From the IMG/VR virus record IMGVR_UViG_3300037093_000303, positions 1 to 21,996 of that record: 21,996 bases of DNA; one strand, written 5' to 3'. This document shows positions 6,954 to 13,330 of this stretch, in pieces (positions within the stretch are counted from its first letter, which is position 1; each line of letters begins with the position of its first letter). Below the pieces are notes generated by a model. It saw only the letters and a program-made list of their open reading frames with translations, had not been told where the DNA came from and made no database searches. Made by a program: the position numbers and the translations under genes. This stretch comes from a virus.

Positions 6954-7309
6954 TGGCGCTCAATATCCCGACCGATTCCGCCGCTCTTTTCTGGACGCAG
7001 ACTACGGCCCTCGACGGCGTCAGTTACGTGCTCACATTCCGGTACAACTCCCGGGAGCAGTGCTACTACCTGAGCATAGATTCTCAGGACGGCTCTACGA
7101 ACTACGTCAACGGGCTGAAGCTAGTGTCTAATTACTTGTTATTGCGAGAGGTTTCCACGCCTCCCGGAGAGCTGGTAGTCTTGGCCATAGGCGATGACTC
7201 CCCAGCCCGTGTCGGAGACTTCGGCGGCGGTAGGTGCGCTTTATACTACATAGCGCAAGCGGACGTCATAGCCTCGGGTGCCGAGCCTTGGCGTAACCCC
7301 TATGCTTGA
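6953..7309 (+). CDS. Baseplate plug-like protein (Pam3 gp18/DUF6983-like)
   Basis: A small beta-rich protein of 118 residues. The pattern Leu-Asp-Gly-Val-Ser-Tyr-Val-Leu-Thr-Phe-Arg-Tyr-Asn-Ser-Arg (about 20-34), then Tyr-Tyr-Leu-Ser-Ile and Gly-Leu-Lys-Leu-Val, matches the short 'baseplate plug' family (DUF6983, cyanophage Pam3 gp18-like), which sits in the hub channel. Family position agrees, since it lies between the Dit-like gene and the hub gene. It starts within the previous stop codon (TAATG). The assignment is from pattern and synteny, without any search. Confidence 0.65.
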   Translation: MALNIPTDSAALFWTQTTALDGVSYVLTFRYNSREQCYYLSIDSQDGSTNYVNGLKLVSNYLLLREVSTPPGELVVLAIGDDSPARVGDFGGGRCALYYIAQADVIASGAEPWRNPYA

Positions 7310-8234
7310 TCCTACGACCAAGCTCTTCGCCCGGCAGGTCAATCTCACCATCGGCATGCCCTCGGGGCCGTTATCGCTCCCCTTCAACGATGCTAATTCC
7401 ACGGGGCTGACGGTCGACGGTCTGGACATAGAGTTCGACGTAGAAAAGTCTTTGAAGTCGTCGGAGCCTAACAAGGCTCGGATAAAGGTGTGGAATCTCA
7501 CACGGGACCACATCAAGGCGATTGGCCAAGCTCAAGCGCTCACGGTGCGTCTAGAGGCCGGCTACGAGGGCAATACGGCGCAGGTTTACTACGGCGGGAT
7601 TCGCTCCGCGCATTCTACCCGAGAGGGCGACACGGACTTTGTCACCATATTGGAATCGGAAAACACGGTAGCAAAGCCCGGGATAGTGTCCGCCACGAAA
7701 AAAGTGACGACGTCGTCCTTCGTCAGCGTCCCGCAAGGCCCTCGGGTGTCTCTGTCGTCCGCGCTTAGCACGTTGGCCCCTATCCTGGGTGTGACGACAG
7801 GGGACTTGACGGCTGCTTTGGCCGGGAAAGAAGCCATCCTGATAAGCGGGTCGTCCTTGCACGGGAACGCGGCGCAGCGCATGACCGATATCTGTCGATC
7901 GGCAGGGCTGGAATGGTCGATACAGGACGAGGTCTTGCAACTCGTAGACATCGGCAAGGCGCTCACTACGACTACGGCGTTCAACATTTCCCCGGACACG
8001 GGCTTGGTAGGCTCCCCGACGTCCGACTCCCAAGGCGTCGTAGAGGCCACGGTCCTGCTGACCCCTGGCCTAGCGCCCGGCGTCCTAGTGAACTTCGTCG
8101 GCGCCGGGGACCCTAGCGGCTTGACACCGTGCATATTCGTCAATGGCGGCGGTTACCGTATCGACAAGATCCGAGCCCACGGTAGCACCTTCAGCAGGGA
8201 CTATTACCACTCCTTTACGGCGGTGAAATACTGA
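7302..8234 (+). CDS. Baseplate hub protein (gp27/gpD/gp44-like)
   Basis: A protein of about 310 residues from the ATG at 7302, which overlaps the previous stop by 8 nt. A GTG at 7278 would add eight residues; neither start has a clear Shine-Dalgarno sequence and the ATG gives the tighter junction. N-terminal beta segments include Leu-Asp-Ile-Glu-Phe-Asp-Val-Glu-Lys (about 41-49) and Ala-Arg-Ile-Lys-Val-Trp-Asn-Leu (about 57-64), a signature of phage hub proteins in which the 'n.a.i.IyNL' strand recurs. A mid-region with Leu-His-Gly-Asn-Ala-Ala-Gln-Arg-Met (about 187-195) corresponds to the domain where a helper motif organises the trimeric hub. The next gene encodes the spike, as expected for hub-spike pairs. 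Confidence 0.75.
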   Translation: MLDPTTKLFARQVNLTIGMPSGPLSLPFNDANSTGLTVDGLDIEFDVEKSLKSSEPNKARIKVWNLTRDHIKAIGQAQALTVRLEAGYEGNTAQVYYGGIRSAHSTREGDTDFVTILESENTVAKPGIVSATKKVTTSSFVSVPQGPRVSLSSALSTLAPILGVTTGDLTAALAGKEAILISGSSLHGNAAQRMTDICRSAGLEWSIQDEVLQLVDIGKALTTTTAFNISPDTGLVGSPTSDSQGVVEATVLLTPGLAPGVLVNFVGAGDPSGLTPCIFVNGGGYRIDKIRAHGSTFSRDYYHSFTAVKY

Positions 8235-8235
8235 C

Positions 8236-8955
8236 ATGCCCATACCTCGCACGTTACCGGAGATTCTGGGGGCGCACGCTGACGTTCTGAAGAGCGATAT
8301 CCGAAAGTGCATCCCGGCCACGGTTACCGCCGTGAACGCGGCGAAGATGACGGTGGATGTTCAAGTAGCCGTCAATGACGTGCTATTCGATCCGTTGGGT
8401 AACGCCTACTCCGTAGCAGCCCCGACGATTGCGGATGTACCGCTCGGCGTGGCCCGAGGGGGTAAGTTTTTCGTGTGGGTGCCGGTGTCGGTAGGGGATT
8501 CCGTTCTGCTCATATTCTCCGACCTATCGGCGGACTCGTGGCGTCTGGCATCCAGCGCGCCCACCCAAGGCGTGGACCCCGTGTTCCTGGGGCGGCACAC
8601 CCTTGACTCGGCGTTCGCGATCCCTATGTTCGCGCCCGACTCCCAGGCGTTAGCAGACCCCGCGCTCGACCCGACGAAAATTATCATAGGCCGGGACGGC
8701 GGGCCGGAGATCAAAGTCTCTCCGGCCGGGATAGAGCTTGGAGCGGCGGGCGCGACCCCGCCCTCCGATTACGTGGCCTTGGCATCTAAAGTTGAAACGG
8801 AATTGAACGCCATAAAGGCGAACATTACCGACATTCTAACGGCATTGGCTGCGGCTGTTTCTCTGCCTACGGGCGGCAAATTGACTTTTGCACCCTCTTT
8901 GCCTTCGCCCTATTCCCCCGGTCCCGTAGCTTCTTCCACCGTAAAATGCGCGTAG
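8236..8955 (+). CDS. Baseplate spike protein, Gp138-like (membrane-puncturing)
   Basis: A 239-residue protein with the N-terminal OB-like domain of Gp138-type spikes: Cys-Ile-Pro-Ala-Thr-Val-Thr-Ala-Val-Asn (about 24-33), Met-Thr-Val-Asp-Val-Gln-Val, Ile-Ala-Asp-Val-Pro-Leu (about 63-69) and Val-Gly-Asp-Ser-Val-Leu-Leu-Ile-Phe-Ser (about 89-98). These match the conserved pattern 'p..v..v.dvPv......f..p...Gd.vll.f'. After about residue 150, Ile-Lys-Val-Ser-Pro-Ala-Gly-Ile-Glu-Leu-Gly begins the beta-helical or apex part. It would form the trimeric needle tip at the end of the tail tube. The end of the gene precedes the next promoter. Confidence 0.78.
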   Translation: MPIPRTLPEILGAHADVLKSDIRKCIPATVTAVNAAKMTVDVQVAVNDVLFDPLGNAYSVAAPTIADVPLGVARGGKFFVWVPVSVGDSVLLIFSDLSADSWRLASSAPTQGVDPVFLGRHTLDSAFAIPMFAPDSQALADPALDPTKIIIGRDGGPEIKVSPAGIELGAAGATPPSDYVALASKVETELNAIKANITDILTALAAAVSLPTGGKLTFAPSLPSPYSPGPVASSTVKCA

Positions 8956-8968
8956 GCTAAAATTCACC
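8956..8968 (+). promoter_or_regulatory. Late-type promoter GCTAAAAT before the baseplate wedge gene
   Basis: GCTAAAAT (8956-8963) is followed by TCACC and GTG at 8969, a 5-nt spacer. No Shine-Dalgarno sequence precedes the GTG. A second TAAAAT (8942-8947, preceded by CG) lies 16 nt upstream and has no start codon at the right distance. The promoter sits inside the tail operon, so baseplate wedge genes would get extra leaderless transcription. Confidence 0.65.
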
Positions 8969-9355
8969 GTGTCCTGCTTTCTGATGACATCCTCTGGCGA
9001 TCTGGATTTCTCGACGGGCAATCTTTCGATAGTCCGCGGCGTGGCCCAGGTTACGGCTCAGAAACTTACAGCACTATACTCTATCGCACAAGGGGAGTGG
9101 TTCATCGACGGACGCCTAGGGGTCCCATACGTGACGCAAGTTTTGATCAAGAACCCGAGCCTTAGCAGCATCAGCACAATGCTCATAAACATCGCTCAGA
9201 AGTGCCCGGGCGTGGCAGCCGTGAGCAGCATCAAGATGAACTACACGCCGAACGTGCGCACGCTCGGGGCCACGCTCACGATAATCACGAATGATGGCGC
9301 CGTTCTCTCTGGGGGCCTTGGCCAACCTTTTATTGTCACGAGGCAAGCGACATGA
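8969..9355 (+). CDS. Baseplate wedge protein (gp25/gpW-like)
   Basis: A 128-residue protein. The opening Leu-Asp-Phe-Ser-Thr-Gly-Asn-Leu-Ser-Ile-Val-Arg-Gly (about 12-24), then Val-Thr-Ala-Gln-Lys-Leu-Thr-Ala-Leu-Tyr and Gly-Glu-Trp-Phe-Ile-Asp-Gly-Arg-Leu-Gly-Val-Pro-Tyr (about 42-54), match gp25/gpW and DUF2634-like wedge proteins ('L.l..G......l...L.t..GEw.lD...G.p'). The GTG start is supported by the promoter box 5 nt upstream. The downstream overlap (ATGA) with the J-like gene reproduces the usual W-J order of contractile phages. Confidence 0.82.
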   Translation: MSCFLMTSSGDLDFSTGNLSIVRGVAQVTAQKLTALYSIAQGEWFIDGRLGVPYVTQVLIKNPSLSSISTMLINIAQKCPGVAAVSSIKMNYTPNVRTLGATLTIITNDGAVLSGGLGQPFIVTRQAT

Positions 9356-10563
9356 GCATCAACAATCTGACGGCTTCGGGCTTTGTAGCCTCTACGGTGA
9401 CGGAAGAGGTTACCTACCTCAACGGCCAGGTACAGACCCTCATCGATCCGAACCTGGATGTCGACCCGGATCAACCCCTAGGGCAAATCATTGGCATCTT
9501 CGCCGCGGAGTTTGCAGCCGCGACCGAACTCTTGGCCACGGTTTACAATTCGATGAACCCTGCCGCGGCCGAGGGCACCTTGCTGGCGAACCTGGCTTCC
9601 CTCACGGGGACCTATCCGCAGGTCGCTACGTATTCCACGGTCCCTTGCAACCTCACGCTAAGCGCGGGCACCACGGTAGGGGCCGGTTCTACTATCTCGG
9701 TCCCCGGACAACCCACGTCTAATGTTTGGAGCTTGCTCACCGCCGTAACGGCGCCTAGCGGCGGGGGTGTCGTCCCCGGGTCCTTCCAAGCCACGGTGAC
9801 GGGGCCTCAGAACGTGACCTCGGGCACGAGCATGGTCATTTCGCCTACGATTACGGGTTGGTCCGCTTGCGTAACTACGGCGAATGCCACGCAAGGTCAA
9901 AACGCGGATACAGACACCACGCTTCGGACTCGGCGAATCGAAGAGCTCGGGGGCGAACAGTTCGGCACTACCGCCGCAATCCAAGCCGCTGTTCTGGCCG
10001 CGGTGACGCCTTACGCCGGGGGATCGCCATCAGGCGCTTGGTGCTACGAGAACACATCGTACGCCTCGGACGCGAGCGGCGTGCCCCCGCATAGCATCCA
10101 TGTGGTCTACTGGGCCGGGGCGTCAAACATAACGCCGTCGACAACCCTGGCAAACATCATAGCCCAAGCGATATGGTCGCACAAGGGTGCAGGCGTCGGC
10201 ACCTACGGAGCTTTGTCGGGCGTGGCCACGGATGCCTTAGGCAATAACTATACCATATACTTCGACGTGGGGACGGCGGTGCCTGTCTACGTGTCGCTGA
10301 ACACAACGCCCAACCCCGTCACCACGGCGCAGCGCGCGGCTATTGTGACCGAGCTGACGACCTTCACGGAGCAGACGTGGACCTTCGGGACGACCGTGAA
10401 GGTTATTCCTCTGCTGGCCAGCGTGCTAAATGGCGTCGCGGGTCTTGTCGACATTCCCACCTACGGCATCGGTCTCGCGCCTGCACCGGTGACTACGGGT
10501 AACATCGTCATGGGCCCCACGCAGATAGCAATCCTCAGTGGTATCCTAGTGAACGGAACATGA
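9352..10563 (+). CDS. Baseplate J-like wedge protein (gpJ/gp6 family)
   Basis: A 403-residue wedge protein. The N-terminal helix pair around Pro-Gly/Leu-Gly-Gln-Ile-Ile-Gly-Ile-Phe-Ala-Ala-Glu (about 42-52), Asn-Ser-Met-Asn-Pro-Ala-Ala-Ala-Glu-Gly-Thr-Leu-Leu-Ala-Asn-Leu-Ala (about 64-80), a beta stretch, then Gly-Gln-Asn-Ala-Asp-Thr-Asp-Thr-Thr-Leu-Arg-Thr-Arg-Arg (about 182-195) form the signature of the baseplate J family ('G.d.EtD..lr.R'). The middle and C-terminal parts hold the alpha/beta domain that joins wedges into the ring. ATGA overlaps are present at both ends. Confidence 0.87.
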   Translation: MSINNLTASGFVASTVTEEVTYLNGQVQTLIDPNLDVDPDQPLGQIIGIFAAEFAAATELLATVYNSMNPAAAEGTLLANLASLTGTYPQVATYSTVPCNLTLSAGTTVGAGSTISVPGQPTSNVWSLLTAVTAPSGGGVVPGSFQATVTGPQNVTSGTSMVISPTITGWSACVTTANATQGQNADTDTTLRTRRIEELGGEQFGTTAAIQAAVLAAVTPYAGGSPSGAWCYENTSYASDASGVPPHSIHVVYWAGASNITPSTTLANIIAQAIWSHKGAGVGTYGALSGVATDALGNNYTIYFDVGTAVPVYVSLNTTPNPVTTAQRAAIVTELTTFTEQTWTFGTTVKVIPLLASVLNGVAGLVDIPTYGIGLAPAPVTTGNIVMGPTQIAILSGILVNGT

Positions 10564-11132
10564 TCCCCGCTCAGAACTTTGACATCGCCACGGGCGGCAC
10601 GGCGCTGCTGACGTCGGCCTACGCGAACAAGCCCGGGATATCGGCGCTTGTGACGGCCTTCTCGAATCGCTTTCAGGTCTTGGAATCGCAAATGGGGTCC
10701 ATCCTGAACGGCATCAACCTGGCCAATCATCCCATGCCCGGGGGTCCTTGGGACGTGCTCGACAAGTACGGTCTAATCGTAGGGGAATCCCGGCAAGGTC
10801 GGAGCGACGCGGCTTATCTGCCCGCCCTGCGACTCCGCGTTTTGGTGAACAATTCCCACGGTTTGGTGTCGGACATAATCGCCGTTGCTAGCGCTATCTT
10901 GACCCCCGGCGGGTACACCTTCGTATACTCCGAGGCTCCGGACCAGACCTTCTTGATCACGGCCCTCGGAATACCGGACGCGGACATCGCGGCGCTTTTC
11001 CAGTACCTCCCTTTGGCTCGGGACGGCGGCGCCGACGCCCACATAATAGTTTCCAGCCCCGGAGACGACGTGCTGATCTGGGGTAACACTTGGGACGCTG
11101 CGACGACGCTCGCATCCGAAGAGGTAAAATGA
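10560..11132 (+). CDS. Baseplate/tail protein, DUF2612-like (gpI position)
   Basis: A 190-residue protein at the gpI position after the J gene. Leu-Asp-Lys-Tyr-Gly-Leu-Ile-Val-Gly-Glu-Ser-Arg-Gln-Gly-Arg-Ser-Asp-Ala-Ala-Tyr (about 67-86) followed by Leu-Arg-Leu-Arg-Val-Leu-Val-Asn-Asn-Ser-His-Gly (about 90-101) matches the DUF2612 pattern 'LD.lG..vG..R.g..D..yR..l...i..N.s.Gt'. It probably links baseplate wedges to tail fibres. The sequence end GAGGTAAAATGA also carries the Shine-Dalgarno sequence and ATG of the next short gene. Confidence 0.78.
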   Translation: MIPAQNFDIATGGTALLTSAYANKPGISALVTAFSNRFQVLESQMGSILNGINLANHPMPGGPWDVLDKYGLIVGESRQGRSDAAYLPALRLRVLVNNSHGLVSDIIAVASAILTPGGYTFVYSEAPDQTFLITALGIPDADIAALFQYLPLARDGGADAHIIVSSPGDDVLIWGNTWDAATTLASEEVK

Positions 11133-11230
11133 CGGCCTACATACGCGCATTGTGGTTACGCCTAAGCGCGGCCCCCTTCAAATGGGGTTGCCTATGGGGA
11201 AACAACATCTTTTTTGAAGGAGACGAGTAA
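11129..11230 (+). CDS. Small 33-aa protein between baseplate and fibre genes
   Basis: A 34-codon frame that starts at an ATG overlapping the previous stop (ATGA) and ends in TAA overlapping the next ATG (TAATG). A GAGG sequence lies 4 nt before its start. The peptide is rich in Trp, Leu and Arg at the start and ends Trp-Gly-Asn-Asn-Ile-Phe-Phe-Glu-Gly-Asp-Glu. Overlaps at both ends and high GC in third positions argue that it is translated. Tiny 'WG-n-fxw' proteins next to tail fibres occur in other contractile phages; I recognise no function. Confidence 0.6.
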   Translation: MTAYIRALWLRLSAAPFKWGCLWGNNIFFEGDE

Positions 11231-12438
11231 TGCTTTCCGTGACTTTCCCGTGGTCTTCTGCGGTCAACTATCCTTCCGGCCCGGATGTCGGTACGGCAAC
11301 GAAAGTGGTCCCCACCGCTAATCAGTTCATCCGAGGCACGCCGGCTACGGCGCAGACCTTCGACTATCTTCTGAACGAGCGCGACACCTTTGCGCAGAAC
11401 AGCAGCCCCTTGACTTGGCAAAGCCCGCTCCCTACCACGGGTTACTACAGCGGGGCCTGGTACGACTCCCTGCAAGGTGTTTGGCTCCTAGGCACTAACC
11501 CGACCGGCGGCGGAGCCACGGCCTTCCAGGCTCTTTGGAACCCCGGCACGGCATCCAATAACAGCGCGCCCATTACGGGTTCGACCTACGGCACGACGCA
11601 GCCTATGACTCTGAGTTACAATTCGGAGCACCCGGGGGCATACGCCGTCATCAGCACGGGCTCGCCCGGCTCGGCGGGCACGGCAGAGGTCTTCTACTTC
11701 GGGCCTGCGGGTACCGGTCTGACCCACGCTTACACTGTCACCCTTGTAACGTCTGTCACGTGCGCGGAGCTGGTATATGTGCCGAGTTGGCCAATGCTGT
11801 ACGCTATGGGCAGTTCCAGCGGTTGGTCTGTTCTGTCCGGTCTGGCATCGCCCTCTATCGTAGCTTCTAGCTCCGTGGCCAGCACACAAGTCATGGCGCG
11901 GAGTAGCGGCACCACGGCCATATTCGCTAGCAGCGTTGATCCGTCGTACGTCACGACCACGGACGGGCACACCTTCGTAACCCGAGCCTTCCCGTCCGCT
12001 ATGAACATAGGGCCGGGTACATTGCAATACCAGCTAGCAGGAATAACCTGGCACTCGTCCATACTTGGCTCCGTGTGGGTGGCTAATGTCGCCAAGGTGA
12101 ATACCAGTGCGATAAGTACCTGGATTTCTCTGGACGCTATCACGTGGACGCAACAGAGTTCCCTCGTCGTGGTGTCCACGCATATCGGTGCGGTCATAGA
12201 CCTGGCTTCGGCCGGGCATCACCTAGCGGCGGTGTGCGCTTTCGTGCCCTCCTACCCGCAGACCTGGAACACGACGCTATCCCGTATCCTTACGTCTGAG
12301 GACTTGGGCGTCACTTGGCACATGTCCCCGGGTGCTGTACTCGGCGACTTGAACCCCCGGATCTACTCGGGCAACGGGCAATTCTATGTCACCGGGGGCG
12401 GCAGTGCCGTGTTCTCCGATAAAGTGATCGAAGTCTAA
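11230..12438 (+). CDS. Tail fibre/receptor-binding protein with propeller-like repeats
   Basis: A 402-residue protein preceded by a strong GAAGGAG Shine-Dalgarno sequence. After an N-terminal attachment segment of about 70 residues it shows roughly seven recurrent short beta units, near residues 77, 128, 181, 221, 272, 323 and 377, spaced mostly 50-55 residues apart. Three contain Asp-box-like loops: Thr-Thr-Asp-Gly-His-Thr-Phe (about 243), Ser-Leu-Asp-Ala-Ile-Thr-Trp (about 300) and Ser-Glu-Asp-Leu-Gly-Val-Thr-Trp (about 356). This suggests a seven-bladed BNR-type propeller. Its place at the end of the baseplate operon makes it the likely host-recognition protein. It could also be an accessory fibre. 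It converges with the RuvC-like gene, overlapping it by 4 nt. Confidence 0.7.
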   Translation: MLSVTFPWSSAVNYPSGPDVGTATKVVPTANQFIRGTPATAQTFDYLLNERDTFAQNSSPLTWQSPLPTTGYYSGAWYDSLQGVWLLGTNPTGGGATAFQALWNPGTASNNSAPITGSTYGTTQPMTLSYNSEHPGAYAVISTGSPGSAGTAEVFYFGPAGTGLTHAYTVTLVTSVTCAELVYVPSWPMLYAMGSSSGWSVLSGLASPSIVASSSVASTQVMARSSGTTAIFASSVDPSYVTTTDGHTFVTRAFPSAMNIGPGTLQYQLAGITWHSSILGSVWVANVAKVNTSAISTWISLDAITWTQQSSLVVVSTHIGAVIDLASAGHHLAAVCAFVPSYPQTWNTTLSRILTSEDLGVTWHMSPGAVLGDLNPRIYSGNGQFYVTGGGSAVFSDKVIEV

Positions 12439-12875
12439 ATCGCGCCGCTGCGTATGCGGCCCCAGGGTTGCCGCAAAGACCACTGGCCAAGCCCAATAGC
12501 GTCGAGCATGTTGTGTTCGACGCTCTTGGTCATCTTCGGCAGCTGGTCTCGCGTGTCGGCCGATAGCGTGGCCTTGATGCGCGCGGCCATGATATCGCCG
12601 TCGATAGTGCCCTTCCACTCCCGCGGCTCCACTAGGCGAACGGTGTGGTCGGAGTATCGCTCCTGATACCGCCCCACGCACCTGGCTAGGTGTAATATGC
12701 TTGTGACCGTACCCTGCGAATAGATCCGGGCCGGACTCTCGATAACTACCAGGTAAGTCCTCGGGACGCTTACGGGTTCGTCCGGCGTTACGACCCCGGC
12801 CTTGACCAAGACGCCGAGGGTGAAAATAGCGTACCCTGTATGCAGACCGGGGTCTAGAGCGAGTATGTTTCCCAT
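12435..12875 (-). CDS. RuvC-like Holliday junction resolvase/nuclease
   Basis: A 146-residue RNase H-fold nuclease. It begins Ile-Leu-Ala-Leu-Asp-Pro-Gly-Leu-His-Thr-Gly-Tyr-Ala with catalytic Asp8, has Val-Val-Ile-Glu-Ser-Pro with Glu46, and near the end His-Asn-Met-Leu-Asp-Ala-Ile-Gly-Leu-Gly with His121 and Asp125, the expected D-E-D set with the RuvC-like spacing of a helix-borne final Asp. Phage RuvC-type resolvases trim branched DNA before packaging. A strong sigma-70-type promoter (TTGACG, 17 bp, CATAAT) ends 6 nt before the ATG, so its transcript is probably leaderless. It lies opposite to the flanking tail and portal genes. Confidence 0.85.
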   Translation of the reverse strand: MGNILALDPGLHTGYAIFTLGVLVKAGVVTPDEPVSVPRTYLVVIESPARIYSQGTVTSILHLARCVGRYQERYSDHTVRLVEPREWKGTIDGDIMAARIKATLSADTRDQLPKMTKSVEHNMLDAIGLGQWSLRQPWGRIRSGAI

Positions 12876-12910
12876 ACACGCATTATGGGACCCCGGGGAT
12901 GTTACGTCAA
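12876..12910 (-). promoter_or_regulatory. Canonical sigma-70-type promoter for the RuvC-like gene
   Basis: On the minus strand TTGACG (12910-12905) is followed by a 17-bp spacer containing CCCCGGGG and then CATAAT (12887-12882). GCGTGT (6 nt) separates it from the ATG at 12875. The -35 and -10 match the consensus at five of six bases each with optimal spacing. Expected transcription start is at or near the ATG, so a leaderless mRNA is likely. It overlaps the stop codon of the upstream minus-strand gene. Confidence 0.7.
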
Positions 12911-13306
12911 GGTCTTAGTCGCTAGGCGCTTCCACGTCTCGCGCTCCGCGGCCGTGAGCCGGGAGAAGTCCGCTAAACCCGTAGAGTCCTTCGGAGACCC
13001 GTCGACGCCTGCGCTAGGCTGCGGGGGTGGGGAATACTTGAGGACTAAATCCAGCAGGGCTATAATCTGCTTGGGGTCTAAAGGTCCTACAGCGTTCTCG
13101 TAGTCGGGATGCCGGCTAAGGCGAAGCCATTTCTCCACCTGCCCCGCGGCAAGCTCCAAGGCAGACGTCTGGAACTTGTTCAAAGCCACCGCTCGGCGGG
13201 CGCGCTCAAGAGCGGCTTGCCCTCGCGCTTCCTCCGTCTCCGCAAGAGCCGCAACTTCCGGCCGTTCCCTAGGCGGCACCCATTTCGCAATATGCTCTTT
13301 GGCCAT
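12902..13306 (-). CDS. Unknown 134-aa protein, possibly small terminase subunit
   Basis: A 134-residue protein divergent from the portal. The N-terminal half is helical and charged (Ala-Leu-Glu-Arg-Ala-Arg-Arg-Ala, then Leu-Ala-Ala-Gly-Gln-Val-Glu-Lys-Trp-Leu-Arg). The middle holds Leu-Asp-Pro-Lys-Gln-Ile-Ile-Ala-Leu-Leu-Asp-Leu (about 76-87), followed by a Pro/Gly-rich linker and a basic end. No small terminase gene is otherwise seen in the window, and helical proteins of this size near terL and portal are often TerS, so that is a guess from context. No DNA-binding motif is clear. It starts 5 nt after the leftward TAAAAT box and is probably leaderless. Confidence 0.6.
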   Translation of the reverse strand: MAKEHIAKWVPPRERPEVAALAETEEARGQAALERARRAVALNKFQTSALELAAGQVEKWLRLSRHPDYENAVGPLDPKQIIALLDLVLKYSPPPQPSAGVDGSPKDSTGLADFSRLTAAERETWKRLATKTLT

Positions 13307-13319
13307 GCTCTATTTTAGC
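13307..13319 (-). promoter_or_regulatory. Leftward half of palindromic late-type promoter
   Basis: On the minus strand GCTAAAAT (13319-13312) is followed by AGAGC and ATG at 13306. It forms one arm of the perfect 14-bp palindrome ATTTTAGCTAAAAT (13312-13325). No -35-like hexamer and no Shine-Dalgarno sequence were seen. Confidence 0.7.
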
Positions 13320-13330
13320 TAAAATGTCCC
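13318..13330 (+). promoter_or_regulatory. Rightward half of palindromic late-type promoter
   Basis: GCTAAAAT (13318-13325) is followed by GTCCC and the portal ATG at 13331. Its -10 core is immediately back-to-back with that of the leftward promoter, so polymerase can occupy only one orientation at a time. Confidence 0.7.

Noticed and set aside
8942-8947. Second TAAAAT upstream of the wedge gene
   Set aside because: It is preceded by CG instead of GC and followed by GCGCGTAG with no start codon at 5-6 nt.
11125-11130. TAAAAT as another late-type promoter
   Set aside because: It is preceded by GG and no start codon lies 5-6 nt downstream. It is better explained as the GAGG ribosome site plus ATGA junction of the 33-aa gene.
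12444-12460. Hairpin GCCGC-7 nt-GCGGC after the fibre gene as terminator
   Set aside because: Only 5 bp, inside the RuvC-like coding region, with no U-tract.
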